DNA of 43,884 nucleotides. Origin: an uncultured Eggerthella sp. Its GTDB lineage: Bacteria > Actinomycetota > Coriobacteriia > Coriobacteriales > Eggerthellaceae. A model generated the notes under the pieces. The model had not been told where the DNA came from. It saw nothing but the letters and a program-made list of their open reading frames with translations, and made no database searches. The translations under genes and the position numbers were made by a program. Positions 41,880-43,884 of this stretch are shown piece by piece. Within the stretch, counting starts at the first letter, position 1; each line of letters begins with the position of its first letter. The stretch spans positions 1-43,884 of the forward strand of contig URVA01000003.1 of assembly GCA_900551155.1 (NCBI GenBank). Direction: 5' to 3'.

Positions 41880-42353
41880 ACCACTATCTTTTAGCGCCAA
41901 GCTCGCCTAGTTTGCATTCACAAGCAAGCTTCGCTTTTCAGGCACGAACAAAACAAAATAAGCACGGCAACTAAATGTTTCAACGCATGATTTTCTCATC
42001 CCGAAAAGTATTGCTTGAACACCAGGGGCCGTGCTTTTTAAATTGTTTTGTTCTTAGCCTGGCTCAGCATATGCTTGTGTTTACAAATTAGGTGAGCTTG
42101 GCGCTACTACGAAAGAAATTGTTTAGATAAAGATCCAAGGTTGCTTCTAAGAGATTGCGTTAAAGCTTGGTTTGTTTTTCGGGAAGCTATTTCTGAGTGC
42201 CGCATTATAAAAACACATACAAAAGCGCGGCCCCTGATTAGCAAGCATGTTCACTGAGATTTGGTGAACCATGCGTGCGTCATCTTAGCCGCGCTCTTAG
42301 TGTTTTTATAATGCGATAAGCACTCAGTTAGCTTGGAGAAAAACAAACCAAGC
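41880..42353. other. Gene-free region between convergent serA and rnhA
   Basis: The whole 474-nt space is made up of two adjacent long imperfect palindromes (41892-42106 and 42163-42355) with 56 nt between them. No protein gene is seen. Both neighbours are transcribed toward it, so either transcript would fold into a long hairpin. Confidence 0.8.
41892..42106. repeat. Long imperfect palindrome, element 3
   Basis: Perfect 13-bp ends TAGCGCCAAGCTC (41892-41904) and GAGCTTGGCGCTA (42094-42106). Further nested pairs are GAACAAAACAA (41946-41956) with TTGTTTTGTTC (42043-42053), and AAGCACGGC (41960-41968) with GCCGTGCTT (42028-42036). The arms stay alignable over their ~77-nt length with a few mismatches and small indels. 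Each end begins or ends with TA. Confidence 0.9.
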
Positions 42354-42355
42354 TT
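42163..42355. repeat. Long imperfect palindrome, element 4
   Basis: Perfect 18-bp ends AAGCTTGGTTTGTTTTTC (42163-42180) and the complement at 42338-42355. Nested pairs include CTGAGTGC (42193-42200) with GCACTCAG (42320-42327), a 16-bp CGCATTATAAAAACAC (42201-42216) with 42300-42315, GCGCGGC (42225-42231) with 42288-42294, and an inner GCATG-TTCAC hairpin. TTAA occurs at both outer edges (42160-42163 and 42354-42357). The right edge overlaps the rnhA stop codon. Confidence 0.92.
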
Positions 42356-42830
42356 AACCTATAAACCCTTCGTCGGTGATTTTTCCTGACCCATCAGCTG
42401 CTTCAGTAGCCAATTCGTCGCAGCGTTCATTTAACGGATGACCTGCATGTCCCTTTACCCAATGAAAAGTAACGGTGTGGGGTTCTTTTGCGACAAGAAG
42501 ACGTTTCCACAGGTCGATATTTTTTACGGGTTCTTTCTTCGCGTTTTTCCAACCACGCTTTAACCATCCTTCGATCCAGTGCTGATTGAAGGCGTTGACG
42601 ACGTATTGGGAATCGGTGTGCACTTCCACTTCACAGGGGCGTGTTAGTGCCTCAAGCCCTGTAATAACCCCTAGCAGTTCCATTCGGTTATTCGTGGTGT
42701 TGGTATATCCTTGCGAAATTTCTCGTTCGAAGGTTTTTCCTTCTGAGTTGGTGTAGCGCAAAATAGCGCCAAACCCTCCAGGGCCAGGATTTCCTCGAGA
42801 GGAGCCATCGCTATAAAGAAGTACTTTCAT
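42354..42830 (-). CDS. rnhA: Ribonuclease HI
   Basis: A 158-residue RNase HI that removes RNA from RNA:DNA hybrids. All four catalytic carboxylates are present: D8 (YSDGS), E51 (NRMELLG), D73 (TDSQY) and D138 (NERCDELA), with H128 in the flexible KGHAGHP loop. The basic protrusion WIEGWLKRGWKNAKKEPVKN is kept. It lies 35 nt downstream of engB on the same strand, so the two are probably co-transcribed. Its TAA stop falls at the edge of palindromic element 4. Confidence 0.96.
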   Translation of the reverse strand: MKVLLYSDGSSRGNPGPGGFGAILRYTNSEGKTFEREISQGYTNTTNNRMELLGVITGLEALTRPCEVEVHTDSQYVVNAFNQHWIEGWLKRGWKNAKKEPVKNIDLWKRLLVAKEPHTVTFHWVKGHAGHPLNERCDELATEAADGSGKITDEGFIG

Positions 42831-42865
42831 ATAAATCCTTAGTATTAATAAGTGGTAGTGGAAAG

Positions 42866-43447
42866 TTATTTGCAGGCTTCTTCAATAAGGCGACGCAGTT
42901 CATCAAAACCGGTGCCGTTTGCAGAGGAGCAAACCACAAAGGGAATACTGTCAGGTAATTGGAGCTGCTTGCGAATAGCGGCTTTCTGCTTGTTCGCCTG
43001 CGATTTACTGAGCTTATCTGCTTTTGTCAGAGCGATTATGAACGGGAGTTCGCATGCACGCAGAAATTCAATCATTTGCTCATCAAGCTTGGTGGCAGGG
43101 TGGCGAATGTCGATAAGGGAAACTACCAGTGCATAGTAGCGATACTGATCAAAATAACCGTTGATCATTTCGTCCCAGCGCGCCTTTTCGCTTTTAGCAA
43201 CTTTGGCATAGCCATATCCAGGTAAGTCAACAAAGTCAATTTTGTCAGTAGTGAAAAAATTGATCGTGGTAGTTTTGCCTGGCATTTGAGAAACCTTTGC
43301 CAGCTTCTTTCTGTTGAAAAGGCGGTTGATAAGCGAAGACTTGCCGACGTTTGATCTACCCACAAAAGAAACTTCAGGGCGTACAGAGGCAGGGATTTGG
43401 CTTGAGGTGCCATAGGCTCCCTGGAATTCGACTAAGTTGTAATTCAT
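42866..43447 (-). CDS. engB: Ribosome biogenesis GTPase EngB/YsxC
   Basis: A 193-residue GTPase required for 50S assembly. G1 is GRSNVGKS (30-37), G3 DLPG (74-77) in VDLPGYGYAKV, G4 TKAD (141-144) and G5 SSA (174-176). The MPGKTTTINFF segment after G1 and the YGYA sequence are EngB signatures. Length is typical. It starts at an ATG at 43447 and precedes rnhA. Confidence 0.96.
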   Translation of the reverse strand: MNYNLVEFQGAYGTSSQIPASVRPEVSFVGRSNVGKSSLINRLFNRKKLAKVSQMPGKTTTINFFTTDKIDFVDLPGYGYAKVAKSEKARWDEMINGYFDQYRYYALVVSLIDIRHPATKLDEQMIEFLRACELPFIIALTKADKLSKSQANKQKAAIRKQLQLPDSIPFVVCSSANGTGFDELRRLIEEACK

Positions 43448-43679
43448 TGTGCACCCCTTGCGTTATGGCTGGTATGTGGTTGCTCGCTTAACCTGTATAG
43501 TTGCTGGTTGTATAGTTTAACAATCTATACGCCTATCGTTTTTTAGTGTTACGGCGCTATAGCACGTGATTGTGATTTGCGATTTTTCATAATAACGTTG
43601 ATCACGAGTATCTGAAGCAAAGATAATAAAAGGAACTATATAAAACTACAACATAGGCAATTACGAGAAAGCATGCGAT

Positions 43680-43884
43680 ATGGATGGGTTCGAACAGACC
43701 ATAACTAACATTACGGGTGGTGATTTCTTAGGCAAGATAATTGCTGCGATTGTTATCTTGGTAATTGTTGGGGCGGTTTCTCATGTTTTGGTGAAATGGC
43801 TTCGTCATATTATGCAAAGGGATAGCAACCCGATTCCGCAAAGCTCGATTTTTGTAAATATTACTCGTGGCATTATCTGGGGTG
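43680..43884 (+). CDS. Mechanosensitive channel of the MscS family, N-terminal part only
   Basis: From the ATG at 43680 an open frame runs to the window edge (68 codons). It has a short amphipathic start, a membrane helix at about 17-39 (KIIAAIVILVIVGAVSHVLV), a basic stretch and SSIFVNITRGIIWG, which resembles the lead-in to the second helix of small MscS channels. The pore and beta domain are outside the window, so the call is tentative. A weak GAGAAAG lies upstream. Confidence 0.6.
   Translation, partial: MDGFEQTITNITGGDFLGKIIAAIVILVIVGAVSHVLVKWLRHIMQRDSNPIPQSSIFVNITRGIIWG

Noticed and set aside
1..43884. CRISPR arrays
   Set aside because: No series of regularly spaced identical repeats of 24-40 nt was found; the TGCGA repeats are too short and irregular.

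Overview
This window looks like chromosomal core sequence of a Gram-positive actinobacterium of moderate G+C, most likely class Coriobacteriia (Eggerthellales/Atopobium-like). The lineage is inferred from three things. The minus-strand locus fhaA-fhaB-pstP-rodA/pbpA-pknB is the actinobacterial cell-growth signalling cluster. Isoprenoids come from the MEP pathway (ispD, ispF and ispE all present). A CIRCE operator precedes clpC, and no outer-membrane genes are seen. The genus cannot be fixed from the sequence alone. No prophage, insertion sequence, CRISPR array or origin was seen.

Layout. 1-5300: ribosome hibernation factor (partial), Na+/H+ antiporter, and two paralogous secreted coiled-coil NlpC/P60 peptidoglycan hydrolases. 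5460-8190: tRNA-Pro, tatA, greA-lysS. 8190-8990: a long gene-free leader with two palindromic elements, a CIRCE operator and degenerate TGCGA repeats. 8990-14840: clpC, ispD, ispF, cysS; the cysS reading frame appears broken near its 5' end. 15030-24740: TetR regulator, convergent Usp pair, ferrochelatase, ABC-F ATPase, a shikimate dehydrogenase-like gene, tRNA-Ser, tadA, ispE, lemA, crcB and a methyltransferase. 24940-32390: tRNA-Ser, a DUF2207 membrane protein, then a tightly packed run of EamA transporter, shikimate-kinase-like protein and a complete ECF transporter (S, A, A', T), followed by an FMN-binding-fold protein. 32410-40150: tRNA-Arg and the five-gene FHA/phosphatase/SEDS-PBP/PASTA-kinase operon, in which RodA and the class B PBP are one fused polypeptide. 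40430-43884: tRNA-Leu, serA, two large palindromes between convergent genes, rnhA, engB and the start of an MscS-family channel.

How the parts fit. The PASTA kinase, PP2C phosphatase, FHA proteins, SEDS-PBP synthase and the two P60 hydrolases together describe regulated building and cutting of peptidoglycan. ClpC, Hpf and the Usp proteins are stress functions. The ECF module probably imports a riboflavin-like vitamin. The most unusual features are four long imperfect palindromes (about 95-215 nt) in two tandem pairs, the SEDS-PBP fusion, the cysS 5' frame break, altered substrate-pocket residues in both shikimate-pathway homologues, and an inverted tRNA-Ser 3' fragment beside its parent gene.
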